Assembly (NCBI GenBank): GCA_963971225.1
Contig: OZ020270.1
Span: 1,860,001-1,924,000 of the forward strand
Direction: 5' to 3'
Length of the DNA stretch: 64,000 bases
Source: Melieria omissa
Taxonomy: Eukaryota > Arthropoda > Insecta > Diptera > Ulidiidae
The notes under the pieces were generated by a model, which worked only from the letters and a program-made list of their open reading frames with translations, had not been told where the DNA came from and made no database searches. Shown in pieces: positions 31,354 through 43,997 of the stretch (its first letter is position 1; every line of letters starts with the position of its first letter). Position numbers and translations under genes: made by a program.

Positions 31354-32823
31354 ATGATTGTTGAAAACGTTCTCGGTCCTTTTATTTTAAATAACTTGAT
31401 CTCAAATTTGATTAATGATGATGTCTATTTTACAATTCAAACAGATGCTTCTAATCATAAAAATAGAAAGTTTTTCCCCATTTGTATACAGTATTTCGAC
31501 AGATCTACTGGAATTCAAAATAAAATAATAGATTTTATTGAAATTTCTAACGAAACTTCTGTTGGAATGGCGAACATGGTTAAAGACGTTTTTTCAAATT
31601 TAAATTTAAATATAAAAAACGTTGTATCCTTAAGTGCAGATAATACAAAGTCTAACTTTGGAAAACACAATTCTTTGTTTTCAAACCTGCCCAATGTCCA
31701 ATGAAAACATTTTGAAAAGCAACTGTCACGCACACATTGTTAATAACGCTTTGAAAAATCGTTAAGCAACTTAGACTTAGATGTCGAGAACGTGATTTTA
31801 AAAATATATGCTTATTTTTCTGCTGCTGCTAAGCGACGAGAACGTTTAATTGAATTTTGTAGTTTTGCAAATACAGAGTTTAAAGAGATTCTGCGACATG
31901 TAACTACAAGGTGGCTATCTCTTTTGCCCGCAATAGATAGAGTTTTGCAAGTTTGGCCAGCTCTCTCAGATTTTTTTCTTTCAGAAGAGATATCCAAGCA
32001 AATGCGATTGGCTTTAGGTATTGAAAATAATCAAATATCTCCAAAAATTAAAATGTATTTATTGTTTTTGTCACATGTCTTACAAACATACTCAGATACT
32101 ATAAAAAAATTGGAGTCAAACGTTTCTACAGCAATCGAGTTTTTTCAAATTTTTAATGATTTTAGAACACACATTTTCGAACGAAAACAGCAACAATTTT
32201 TGGGATACGAAGTAAAAGTTCAATTATCAAAAATTGATCATCTTGAAGAAAGTTCTCAAATAAAAAAAGATTTTTTTGAATTTATTGATGTAACTTTAAA
32301 CTATATTGAAGAGTGATTCGATTTTTCTGAAAGTAATTGGATTTATAAAATTGGAAAACTTAATATTCACGATAAATTGTTTACCTTTAATGATGTTGTA
32401 GAAGTAGTTGAAGAGCTAAAATTAAAACAAATATTACAGGATCTAAACGTAGCTCAATTGTTTGACGAAGTCTGTCTAATAAGTAAATATTTTGACTCCT
32501 TAAATTTGGACGAGTTTTCCAGCCAAAGTGAAAAATTCGTAAAGATATTTGAAAGGTTCGAATGCAACAATTTATTTAAAATAATGAGCTATTTATTGAC
32601 TATGCCATGTAGTAGCGCTTTCGCAGAAAGAGTTTTTTCGGTAATGAACAAAAAATGGAGTGAGGATAGAGGAAGGTGCTCAGCAAATTTAATAAAAAAA
32701 GAGCTAATAATATTCTTCAACCAAAAAGAAACGTGCGCTGACTTTTATGATCTCATTAAATCCAATAGAAGTCTGATTAAAACAGCAAAGAGCAGTGAAA
32801 AATATTTATTTAAGACCAAATAG
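31354..32823 (+). pseudogene. hAT transposase with stops, N-terminal zinc finger missing
   Basis: The first part has FTIQTDASNHKNRKFFPICI and VVSLSADNTKSNFGKHNS, the RNase H-fold region with catalytic Asp candidates. A stop at 31702 and a frame change precede HAHIVNNAL-like text. The second part carries HVTTRWLSLLPAIDRVL. A TGA follows LNYIEE at 32314, and the same frame goes on to the C-terminal dimerisation domain (LLTMPCSSAFAERVFSVMNK, then LIKKELIIFFN), ending at 32823. The BED finger expected at the N-terminus is not visible. The family resembles ZBED/KIAA1586-like hAT proteins by memory. Confidence 0.82.
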
Positions 32824-33810
32824 TCTTTGAAAAAGACATATATTTATGTAAATGAATTAATTAGTTTTTGTTAATTGTTTTTGTACTTTTTTCGTATATT
32901 TTTACGCTTACTTGTGTTGTTTTGTTCATGTTTATCAGACGTCTGCATGATTGCATTCAAAACGTGTTTTGACTCATTCACTCTTAAATTACGTATTCAC
33001 TCACTCACATTCGTTTTTGTGATTGTGAATGAATGAGTCATAATTTGTTCTCGAGTGAGAGATTGTACTGTATTCATAAATTGAATGAGTCATTTTATAG
33101 TGTACTCAAACAGAAACTGTATTCACGTTATGCTGTGAATACAGCGAAATCCAATGAATGATTTGAATCATTCATATTGAGTAGTGTGCTCAAAATGAAA
33201 CTAAAAAATGCTTTTCTATCAAGTTTTAACAAAATTTATTAAGAAAAAAACTATTAATTATAAAATTAAAATTAATACAATTCTTTGTAACAAAACTTAC
33301 ATTTAATAATAACTATTCATTGTTAGCAGCTAAGTTTAAGAACTCCGAAATTTTTACTTTTGAGATGTTTGAATTTAAAAACTTTATTTGGTTAACCGAA
33401 ACTTGGTTCCAAAAAATTACAACTCTTTTTTCAAGCTGAATAAATAGTTTTTTAAATAAAGTCTAGACCATTGAGTAGAAAATCCATAAAGTTTATGTTT
33501 TTGAATAAGTTACGAAATTTTATTTTTATTTTACTTTAGAAAATCAAAAAATTTTAGTTACGACTTTTTATTTCATCAAAAGTGTCACAATTTGAGTTAG
33601 GACTATTTTGAATTGAGCGGCAGCGATCAAATAGCATCGAATCGAAACAAAAAATACAACAACAAAATATACTGAACTTTTGCCTATAGGTAGACAAAAT
33701 GCATGCATCGTATTAACACATAAATTTAAAATTCAAATTTTGAGTTGTGTCACTTTTGAAGTGGGCTTACGATATAATAACTATTTACATACCTCCTGCA
33801 AGTCCATTTT

Positions 33811-34183
33811 TGAAGTGAAACTTCTTTACGCACGCTTGGCATGGGGAGTAAGCTGGCAAACGCGTGACGTAAGCGTTACGAAAAGTGTGATCGGGCGAGG
33901 CGAACGGGAGTTGAGTGGTTTACGCACGCTTGAGTTGGGGAGTAAGCTGGCGAACGCGTTACGAAAAGTGTGATCGGGCGAGGCGAACGGGAGTTGAGTG
34001 GGGGATATAAGCAAGAGACAGCAGTGCGCGCGCACACTTTCTTTTCTTTACGAAAATAAAAGATCTATGCAAGAATATTAATTTACCAATGACAACATAA
34101 ATGTATATATTGTACATATATGTATATATTGTACACACACATATATATATACATACAGATGGAGCGAAAGAAGTTTCACTTCA
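33811..34183. mobile_element. Probable small TIR element with a 94-bp internal duplication
   Basis: TGAAGTGAAACTTCTTT at 33811-33827 is perfectly inverted at 34167-34183. Inside, a GC-rich unit (ACGCACGCTTG...GTGTGATCGGGCGAGGCGAA) is tandemly repeated with a 94-bp offset (33825 and 33919), the second copy lacking about 12 bases. A TATA-like GGGGGATATAAGC follows at 34000. No TSD was confirmed, so the class is open. Confidence 0.6.
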
Positions 34184-34693
34184 GCCGTGTGGTCATAAGC
34201 ACACTCGTTTTTTTTAATTTTAGAACACAATTTTTAGCTTTAAGTGAATAAATTGTCAACGAATACCAGCAATGAAAACAAAAAAGAAATATACCGTTAC
34301 TATATACAAATGATGCTAACTAATGTTGATAAGCTTACGAACAAGTGAGCAATGAATATTCACTAAAGAGAATGGTGTGTTATGACTCTCTCTATTTTTT
34401 GACTCATTCTTTTTGTGCACAGCTTTTGCTTTGACTACAGCAATTACTGTATTCATATTGTAATGACTCTCAGAAAGTGTGCACTCAGCAGAAATGTCAA
34501 CACTGTGGGAGAGAAAGTGAATGGAGCCATGCAGATGTCTGATGTTTATAAATATGTTTAAGTTTTTTTTGGAAGATTTTTCTATATACAAAAGTTCAAA
34601 TATATGTACTCTGAAAAATAAAAATCAGATTGTTTATAGTAATTTAAGTGTCCTCCACAGCCACTTTCAAAAGGTGGCAAGCCTTGTCAGTGC

Positions 34694-35089
34694 CAACAAA
34701 TTGGCGACTCACCGATTAATTGGCACGGCGACAAATTACAAAAACACCTTGTTTTCTAGTACTTTGAAATATCGAATCGAACTATGTTTTGTATTTCAGT
34801 GAGATTGATCGTAATTGAAACATTTTTATGCATTCGTCAACGGTTGATTCAAGCCTAAAACATCAAACACCAAAACTATAAGTATGATGAGTTCATTGCG
34901 GAAAATATACATACGGAACTAATACATATTAACATTTTGAGAATCTAAACCCAAAAACCTAAACAAAATACATTTCAATTTTGTTGTCGTAAGAAAATGT
35001 TCGAGGGATTTTCTAACAACAGTACGGTAGCACATTTTCAAAGAAGAACGTCAAAAAGACCTTTAGTGTCAGATGTGCAACATGGCGGC
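34694..35089. other. No gene seen
   Basis: This is AT-rich DNA between the hAT element and the inverted foldback arm. I saw no feature. Confidence 0.5.
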
Positions 35090-35822
35090 TGAGAAGAAGC
35101 AACGGCTCTACCTTCTATTTTTTTATCATGGTTTTGCTGCACAGATTGTTGTCATGTTACCAGCAATCGAATCTTTGTGGTGTATGGCTTTTTGCTGGCC
35201 AATGCTTTGATTAATTTAAAAATTTGGTGGTTGATCCCAATTTAAAATGTTTGCAAATATTTTTACGTGGCGAGTTCGAAGTCAAATTATTTGTTTATGG
35301 AGAGAATATGGGAAAACTAAAAAAAAAAATGAACTAATGGGCATATTGACTTCAAAATTCGTAAAAAAAAACACGAGAAATAAAAAATAATTAGATACGT
35401 GTTTTAATTTTGGTTTTTTTGAAAATCGAAATCTAACGGAAAAACCAAGGCTTACAAGATTTATGGAAAAACATAATTTAATAGGTCTATCGACTTTCAA
35501 TATGTCGAAAGCACTACTAAAGCAATAAATAAAGAAATAAATAATAAGACAAGTATTTTGTCATAAGAAAAATGTTATTACGGCATGCGTACCTCTAAAA
35601 ATAGTATAAATATTCTACACCTGAATTGTTCCATGGCGAATGATGTGACCATAAATTTACAATATTAGATTTTCTTATTTTAGTTCTTTTAAACAAGCAT
35701 TATATGTGGGCCGTAAGAAAAGTTCCAAAGAACGGGACGGAAAATTATTACGGGCTAATTAGAACGTTTTCTTTTCTTTCCAATTCCATTTTTATTTAAT
35801 TGTCTTTGTTGATTACTTATTA

Positions 35823-36987
35823 CACAGCGCAACAAAAAAACACTTTTTTTCTGTTGCATGGAGTTTTTCTACTGTTTCTTACTAATTTGGGTGCGCTGAT
35901 TCCGAATCGACCCTCCAATTTTTTCTAGCAGCTCTAGTTTGTGAGATATAGGTACCCTGTCATTTTTTCAGTTTTTCCTCCACTTCTTCCATATTTTCGA
36001 TCGTAGTTTCTAAACCAAGAAACCGATTGACATGATTTTCACCTTATCGCATTAACAACACCGCACGGCTTCTTTTACGATGCAACTTATTTTTATAAGT
36101 GTTAAAATGCCGCGGTAATTGGACCTCAAAGTTGGAAAAAATTGAATTTTAAGGCGTTTTCTTTGATGGTCAAAAGCATACACATTTTTTGTAAAACAAT
36201 AAACGAGTTAGGTGTATAATGAAAGTCGACACATCAAGCAATATAACACAGCTAAATTATTTGGCGGAATACACATTCGCATCGAAATAACAGGAAAAAA
36301 GTACCATCGCGATTTTCATCACTTTTCATACTTTTTCCTTAAAAAATTAGGGGCCTGAAAATATGCAAAGTTTTTAATTTTTTTTTGTTTCGAGAAATTC
36401 AAAATATTTTTGTTTTTGCTTGTATTCCAAACTAAAATTTGAACATATAAAAGAGCATATTTTGAGGCTCCTAATTTTTTAAGGAAAAAGTATGAAAAGA
36501 GATGAAAATCGCTATGGTACAGTTTTATTATTATTTCGATGCGAATGTGTATTCCGCTAAATAATTTGGCTGTGTTGTATTGCTTGATGTTTCTTCTTAA
36601 GATATTCATATACTTCGAAACTTGATTTATGAAACATCTTTACATTTTTCGCCATCAGAAAAAACGCCTTGAAATTAAATATTTTCTTACTTTGAAACCT
36701 TATTACCACGCCCATTCAGAACGCATAAAATTGATCAATGTAAGAAAAGATGGCGTGAAATGTTGTAAGTGCAACGATATAAAAATCATGTCGATAGGAT
36801 TATTGGTTCAGAAATAACAGTCGAAAACGAGAAAAAAGCCGAGGAAAATTCGAAAAAGTGACACGCCCAGTTTTTGCAAAAACTAGAGCTGTTACATAAA
36901 AACGGAGTATGGTTTTGAAAACAGCGTGGAAAAACGATTCAGATTCATGTAAAAAACTCCATGCAACAGACATGCTGTTGTGCAGTG
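35823..36987. mobile_element. Non-autonomous element with CACAG/CACTG ends and TTA TSD
   Basis: The left end CACAGCGCAACAAAAAAACA and the inverted right end CACTGCACAACAGCATG share further TIR text (CTGTTGCATGGAGTTTTT). TTA flanks both sides (35820-35822, 36988-36990), and the empty site is seen in copy A at 26455. The start resembles the end of the transposon at 56040 (CACTGTGCGACAAAAATG), so it may be a related non-autonomous form. A long hairpin occupies its centre. Confidence 0.8.
36232..36589. repeat. Long hairpin, arms about 135 bp
   Basis: The left arm 36232-36366 (CATCAAGCAATATAACACAG...) is the near-perfect inverse of 36455-36589, with an ~88-bp loop. If transcribed it would fold into a long double-stranded RNA. 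It may be a foldback MITE nested in the 35823 element. Confidence 0.85.
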
Positions 36988-37380
36988 TTATTTATTTTTT
37001 ATTGCCTGTAGCAATCATATAGGTCACCACGCCAGCCATATTTTATTTTCTTTTCTATGATTATGCGCACACTACAGTCGGCAGTGAGTTCAGGAGCAAT
37101 ATGGAACGCCGTGCAGGCTTATAGAAGAAGAACAAAAGCAGCCGCCAGAAAATAGAAATTGTTTTACAATTTCAGCATTTCGCCAGCGCAACAACAACAA
37201 CAACAGCACATAAGTAATAAGTAATCAAAAAAGACAATTAAAAAGGGAAATTGGAAAGAAAGGAAGACATTTTACTAGCCCGTAATAATTTTCCGTCCCG
37301 TTCTTTGGAACTGTTTTTACTGCCCACATATAATGCTTGCTTAAAAGAACTAAAATAAGAAAATCGTATATTGTAAATAT

Positions 37381-39000
37381 AAGATTCGCTGAATTCTTTA
37401 ATTCCAATTTTATCCCCAGTACTGAAGCCCCGGATGAGTTTTCATGCTATCACGAATCATCATTGGATTTTAGTTCGTTATCACTATCCTCCAGTGATGT
37501 GGAAAACGGGGTTGCTCGGCTCAAGTCCTCTTCCCAAACTGACGTTGATGGTCTATCGGCAGTACTCTTTAAAAACTGCGCGTCGCTCATTCATCCGTTA
37601 ACCATGATTTTCAATAAATCGCTAGCCTCTGGTATTTTATAGATGACTGGAAGCTAGCATTTATCACGCCAATTTTCAAGAGTGGGAATAAAAATGATAT
37701 CTCTAACTATAGGCCTATCTCCAAACTATCGACTGTATCTAAGCTCTTTGAATGCGTTGTGAAGGACAAATTATTCTTCGCCATAAAAAGTCTTATTTCT
37801 CCTCATCAACATGGGTTTATTGCTGGACGGTCCACTGTGTCCAACCTTGCCGCTTTCTCCGAAGATTGCTTCACTGCATTTCGGAAAGGTTTTCAAGTGG
37901 ATACAATATATACTGACTTTTCCAAGGCCTTCGACAGGGTGTCACATTCGATCCTTGTAAAGAAATTAGAACTGTTAGGTTTTCCCTCCGCTTTATTGGA
38001 ATGGGTCAAGTCTTATCTAAGGAACCGTCAATGTGTGGTAATTGATCATGTTCGCTCTGACCCCTTTGTAGCCTCCTCTGGTGTTCCGCAAGGTAGTATT
38101 CTTGGGCCATTGCTCTTTGTCTTATTCAGCAACGACAAAAGCAGTTGCTTCTCGACGGCAAGCTTTTTGCTCTATGCTGATGACCTTAAAATTTATTATG
38201 AAGTTAAAAACCTATCAGATGCTCAGTTGCTCCAGGCGGACATTGACAATGTCCACGCCTGGTGTTGCAGTAATTGTCTATCTTTAAACATCAGCAAATG
38301 TCATTACTCAACCTACTCTAAGTGTCCAACTGTCCTGAAAACCTCTTACCGCATCTCCAATTTCCCCTTAAAGTTGGTATCGGAGACCAAAGACTTGGGT
38401 GTAATATTTGATCCAAAATTCTCGTTCTCCGGCCATATTAACTCCACTATTTCTAAGGCTTATGCAATGTTGGCGTTTGTAAGACGCAATAGCTCAGAAT
38501 TTTCTAACCCATACACGCTAAAATTGCTTTACACGTCGTTTGTCCGCTCAAAGCTCGAATATGCGTCTTTCATTTGGAGGCCTTATCATGTTTGTCACAT
38601 TAATCGTATTGAGCGCCTTCAGAAAGTCTTTCTTCGCTTCGCCCTGCGCTCTCTTCGTTTCGTGGAACCGTTCCCCTCCTATACAGCGCGGCTTAAACTT
38701 ATTAACTTAAAGTCCCTTCAAAGCAGGAGAACTATCCTATCACTTTCTTTCGTGTTCGATATTATTAATGGTACTGTTAATTGTCCGGCTCTGTTAGGCA
38801 GGATTTTCTTTAATTCGCCACTGAGATTCCTCCGGAGCCCTGTGCCGTTTTATGTCAGCTTCGTAAGAACGATGTATGCGCAGAATGCTCCTCTTTCCAG
38901 AGCATTGATCGAGTTCAATGGACTTTTTGTGTCCTTGGACCTCGACTTTACGCTTCCCAAATCCAAATTCTTACAGTGTCTCAACCTTGCCCTTAACTAG
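37381..39000 (+). pseudogene. LINE reverse transcriptase, 5'-truncated, one frame lesion
   Basis: Text begins NIRFAEFFNSNF, then SSQTDVDGLSAVLFKNCA (RT-0/1 region) up to 37642. A frame change and lost residues follow until a long open frame 37759-39000: HQHGFIAGRSTVSNLAAF, TDFSKAFDRVSHSILVKKL, SSGVPQGSILGPLLFVLF, LLYADDLKIYYEV (near 38172), LGVIFDPKFSFSGHI and a C-terminal region. RT without RNase H fits jockey/CR1-type elements, and the exact clade is unproven. The 413-codon open frame suggests a fairly young copy. Confidence 0.85.
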
Positions 39001-39112
39001 CCCATTTGGAATTTTCTTTTAGAGGCTTTTTTGTTCTTTAGTTTTAGCACCTTAGTATGTAACGAAATTGTTATAGTCTGTAAGAATTGTTGTTCATAGA
39101 CTGAATTAATAA

Positions 39113-39143
<31 letters not shown>

Positions 39144-39146
39144 AAT
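37381..39146 (+). mobile_element. Jockey/CR1-like LINE, 5'-truncated, AAAT-repeat tail
   Basis: The insert starts after TATTGTAAAT at about 37380 and ends in (AAAT)n at 39107-39146. The uninterrupted target is present in copy A (ATTGTAAATTTATGGTCAC near 26610). The TSD is short or ambiguous because tail and target share AAAT. The element keeps only the RT part of ORF2 and a short 3' UTR. Confidence 0.88.
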
Positions 39147-39399
39147 AAATTTATGGTCACATCATTCGCCATGGAACAATTCAGGTGTAAATTATTTATA
39201 CTATTTTTAAAAGTAGGCATTCCTAAATCACATTTTTCATTTGACAAAATACTTGTCTTATTATCTATTTCTTCATTTAGTGCTTTATTAGTGCTTTCGA
39301 CATATTGAAAGTCAATAGACCTATTAAATTATGCTTGTCCATACAATCTTTGAACCCTATTCTGTTTTTCGCAACCAGAGCTTCAGCAATAACATTTTC

Positions 39400-40130
39400 T
39401 ATTCAACGCTTGTTAGATTTTTGATCAGAAATTTTTCTCAGGCTATTCTAACCAATATTGTTGCACTGATATGAGTTCAATTCAATTTAAATTCGTTTTC
39501 AAGTTGGGTGTTCTGGCAACTTAAAGGCTTTGTAAAAACCAAACTAGAGGTGACCCAAAAAGAAAATTACATATTCGTGATCAGCAACTCCGGAATTATA
39601 AGGAGCAGTTCAGAAACTGGGCGGGTTTGTGAAGAGCTGAAATTGCTTACACTATGAAAAATTTTGGAATAATTTAAGTTTTTGAGTTGAAATAAACTTC
39701 AACAATTTTTTCAGCTGAACCAATGGACTGATAAACATGAAATTTCACAATGTGTTTGTGCATGGTAAGAGTTTTATAATATATTTTTTTCAAATTTTTT
39801 TGTAGAAAAACTTCCATGATAATTAAGGATACATTCTAAAAAGGACATTATTATATCCTTTGGCCAGGATAATTACCAAAAAATTATTTTATTTGAGTTG
39901 GAGACATAATTCTCTTTCTTTTGATACCAATATTGTTAGACTAGGATAAGTTCAACCATTTAAATTAATTTTTTTAATTGGGTTGTAGCTTGTAACTTCA
40001 AGACCCTGTAAAACCCAAACTAGAGGTTACCCGAAAAAAATTATTACATATTCGTGTTCAGCGATTCCGAAAATATAAGGAACAGTTGAGGAACTCCGCG
40101 GGTTTTTTGAAAACCGCAAAATTGTTGTAC
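39400..40130. repeat. Two ~480-bp direct repeats within copy C
   Basis: AACCAATATTGTTGCACTGATATGAG-like text near 39450 recurs near 39930 (ACCAATATTGTTAGACT), and AAACCAAACTAGAGGTGACC at 39536 recurs as AACCCAAACTAGAGGTTACC at 40012. Both are followed by ATTACATATTCGTG.TCAGC. They are diverged tandem units with no coding potential. Confidence 0.75.
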
Positions 40131-40744
40131 TGTGTTATTTTTGATTTCAAATGATTTTATGAATTTTGAAGTCAATATAGCCATCAGTTGATTTTTTTTC
40201 GTAGTTTTCCCATTTTCTCAAACTTGTAATCAACCATGTGAAAATATAAACAAATAATTTTATTTCGAACTCGCTACGTAAAAATATTTGTAAACATTTT
40301 AAATTGGGATCAACCACCAAATTTTAAAATCAATCAAAGCGTTGGCCAGCAAAAAGCCATACATCACAAAGATTCGATTGATAGAAATATGATAGCAATT
40401 TGGGCAGCAAAACCAATCGGCAACACAAAAAAAGCATACACACAATAATCGACAACAACAAAAACATTAGCGAATCCCGAGTCATCTTCGTTGAAACGAT
40501 GATGACGATGCTTTGGTTCGTTGTTTGCTCTTTGCTTGCGATTCGGCAAACAAGATCAAGAAACATACATGCAAAAAATGATTAAGCGAACACTACGCTG
40601 CAACACAACCATTTCAATGTACACGAGTGAAGCCGTTGCGAACAATAACATTGCTTTTTGCTGTTGTCCTACGAAAATCTAACAGCAAATATTATGAACT
40701 TAACATTCTCAAATGCCTACGCTTCGCTCTTCCCGCTCGCATCA

Positions 40745-41454
40745 TAACAGCCGAAAACACTTTTATGCCCTCATGCGTGTTCTATATTACTTCATATTCT
40801 TTGATATTACACAATTGTAGTTGCCAAATTGAGATTGCACTGCCTCAGCGGATTATAACTGATAGCGATAAAAAAGACATTAAGCCATAATTGTTGTTAG
40901 GTCGTTGCTTAACCATTTAACTGTACGCTAATATACCATACCATGTAGGTATTCACAAACAATTTAATAGGGCAAAAATTACTCAGCTTTGAAACCTGAC
41001 TTGAAGTGCTGTTGGCACTAGCACCGCAGAAATGTAAGTATATGTTAATTTAATGCTTTGCTTTATTGCCTTGTATGTTGCTTTTTATTGGCGTTAATTC
41101 CAAAAGAATTATTTTATCATCGTCTCGAGCATTACTTCTCATTGTTATAACATTATAAACTTATGACACAATTTTGTTTAGAATATCTTTGATCCTTTGG
41201 TTTATATTATGAATGTATTAAAGGACTATACTATTGTAGTAAGGTGTACACGTAATAATTTCCTTTTTGTGATATAACTTATGCATATCAAAGTTGCTAC
41301 ATCTGTCGGAAAGAAAAAGAAAGAAATAGAATAACATAAAATGATAAAATGTAAAATACTCCAATAAAAAATTTTTTAAATCCAAAATTTATATAGTAAT
41401 AGAATGTAGACATAAAATCTAAAAAAAATTCTCCTATATGTAGGTACAGTAAAG
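40745..41454. other. No gene seen
   Basis: This is AT-rich DNA between the foldback family and the nested block. No ORF above chance and no repeat was recognised. Confidence 0.5.
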
Positions 41455-43574
41455 CTCCTCATAACCGGACACTCACCGTCGCAGTGTTTTTGTGCGGTTG
41501 TGGGAGATGACGTTAAGTTTTAGTACTGCTTTGGTTGAAAAAATTGTGTAATGATTGATTGTTTTAATTTCAATGTTCATTTTCAAATACGAGTGAGATT
41601 TGTATTACAGGATAGTACAGATTAAAAAAAAAAACTGGTTCGCCTTTTTTTAAGTTTGTCCGTTAATAAGAGATTTTTTAATCAAAATGGTTTGAAACAG
41701 AGACCTAATATAATTATTATCCATATTTTTTAGAATTAAAACATTTCCCATATTTAAGAAATTTCTATAATTATTGCTTTATAATAATATAATAATTATA
41801 TTTTGGGATTTTGTTTTGTACATTCGTTCATAACTTTATATATGACATTTTTTAATTTACGTTACCGATAACTTTTAGTTTGAGAAATTTTTTTTTTGCT
41901 TCAAAACTTTTATTTATGTTTTTTTTTCATTTACGTTGCCGATAATTATTATTTTGAAAAAACAAAATGTTTACGTTGAATTATCACATTTTGGATATGG
42001 GCATCTCCCAAAAAAGGTCCATCACGAGTGAAAAATTCACATTGCTCAGAAAAACTTTTTGTTATCCAATAATAAAGCTTAAATATCTATATTTTATAAA
42101 TGTAAAAGAATTATTAATTTTTTTTAATTTTTGACCGAAATATACTACTGTAAAAGAAAACAAAATGTTTCTGAGCCTTTTGACGAATTATATGCACATT
42201 TTTTCTTTGCGCTTTTATCTTATTCAAGTAATATTATATTTTTCTTATAATGCAAAAGTTTTCTACTAACAACAATCTTATGTATTAGAGAAAGCAAGAG
42301 AAAGTGGAGTTCGAAGAACGGAAGTTTGTTGAGTTTGCTTCTTCCTGCCTCCTAAGTCGCGTCCGTGCTCAAAAAACATTATTTATTGTTGTCATTAGTG
42401 GACAAACTTTTCAAATGCAAGTAGCTGTCAGTTTTTAAATAGGTGCATTGTTCCCGTTAGGAAAATATAATAATTGGTTCCCGGCAAAATCGGAAAAAAA
42501 TTGTATGGGTGTTCAAAATTTGTCGCGTCCGTAACCGGAAGCTCTGAATCGATTCGATTATTTTTCGATTTCCGGTAAATTTCCGCATTTCTTGAGATAC
42601 AATTTTTTTTTCAAAATATTGACTCTCATTGAACATTTTAGCAATAAAATACAAGAAAATATCAAAAAAATCATTTAGGATGGGAATTACAGCTCAATCA
42701 AGCAATGTACAATGTACAATGGTCCGCAAAGGAGTAACAATGCATTTTTTTTTTCTATTTTAGTTAGTAGTAGTAGTTTTTTCTATTTAGTTTGTTAGGG
42801 TAGCAATATTATTAGAGAGGTTGAATTTTACAAGATACCAGACGATTCACTTATCATTTTATTTGACCTAATTTCGACCATCACATTCGCCGATTGCTTG
42901 CGCATTGTGTTTTCATTGTCGCAGTGTTGTTTCTAGGCTAAATTTCAACATTTCGCTTTTAGCGCCCACCAAATTATTAATGAAAATACATATTCTACGG
43001 CTTGGCGCACAGTAGCTGAGAATGTTGTGCAATCATTTCGCTCACAATGACAGACATTGGCTTCGATTGGCATGAAACTTTTTTTTCGTTGTTTTTAATT
43101 TTATGAACAATTCATTGGTTTATTTGATAAGAAAACATAAATTATAACAACAAAAATCAAAACGTGATTTCATTTCGATCGAAACTTATATAAATTATAT
43201 ATATAAACAATTGAGTCACATTTATCAGGCCTTATAAAACCGTTATTGCTGTTGCAAAGCCCTTTTCCCCTCAATAAAACATAGAATCAACTAAACACCA
43301 TGTAGCTTTGTAGAAAGATACAGAATATAACTGATTCTTATTATCATAGTGGGAGTGGCAAGTACTCATGTCTAACCTTACATAATCTGTGTCTGCCTAG
43401 TGAAACACAAAATCGTTAAGTAATTGTTATTTCTGAATAGAAATAGTCGAACAGTCGAATTTTATTAGTCATACGATTTTGTGATGGGCGTGGCATTCAA
43501 GCAAACAGAAAAATTCTGTTACCAAATCCATAACTTAAAAAAAATGCAAACATCACTTGCAACATTTGCCTGCC

Positions 43575-43997
43575 ATTTGTACGATAAATCGTACAAAGCT
43601 TTGCAACCCTTGTGGTCATTTGTACGATATATCGTACAATTTTTTAAAGGCTCGGGAAAAATATTTAGAAGCAAATATTGTTAAATTTAATAAGTTTTAT
43701 AAATCAACTGAGATTCAAACTTTGAAATTGTTTCTCTTTTTGCTACTAAAAAGTATTACATATTTAAAAATTCCTCCGCAGAAGCATCGCATCTCCAAAT
43801 TCTTGCAAAGAGCTGCTTACAAAACGCACTCACACTGTATAGCCGCGGCTATTGCGATTTATATTTTCAAACAGAATGGTACAACATAACCTACTTAATA
43901 AGAATTAAAAAGCCATTTCATAAAAAATACGTTCGCTGTCAAAAAAAATCTTTAAAAAAAATTTTACGATATATCATACAAATTTCCGGAAAGGGTT
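43575..43997. repeat. TGTACGATATATCGTACA palindromes / small inverted-repeat unit
   Basis: TTGTACGATATATCGTACAA at 43619-43638 is a perfect 20-bp palindrome. TTGTACGATAAATCGTACAA lies at 43578, and a third, TACGATATATCATACAAA, lies at 43965. AACCCTTGTGGTCATTTGTA at 43605 is inverted near 43997 (CCGGAAAGGGTT), so a ~390-bp MITE is possible. The TSD is unclear. Confidence 0.65.

Larger units (their letters stand above)
31086..34685 (+). mobile_element. hAT element, 3.6 kb, degenerate
   Basis: The ends TAGGCTTGCCACCT (31086) and its complement AGGTGGCAAGCCTT (to 34685) carry an 8-bp TSD GTCAGTGC (31078-31085, 34686-34693). TGTCCTCCA words are repeated near both ends. The interior carries a hAT transposase pseudogene and a further insertion near 33.8-34.2 kb. 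TGACTCATTC/GAATGAGTCA words cluster at 32970-33180 and 34390-34480. Confidence 0.92.
35090..40740. repeat. Foldback-like repeat family, copies B (inverted) and C (direct)
   Basis: Copy B (about 35100-37205) is the reverse complement of 26220-27100, and copy C (about 37206-40740) repeats it in direct orientation. The two are arms of a large inverted repeat meeting near 37205. Marker words are CGTAATAATTTTCCGTCCCG (minus near 35750, plus at 37280), GGTCACATCATTCGCCATGG (minus near 35640, plus at 39153) and GGCCAGCAAAAAGCCATACA (plus at 40344). Arm B is split by the element at 35823-36987 and arm C by a LINE at 37381-39146. No transposase was recognised. Confidence 0.75.

Noticed and set aside
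42457..42654. 65-codon minus-strand ORF
   Set aside because: It is of random composition in AT-rich DNA with no motif.
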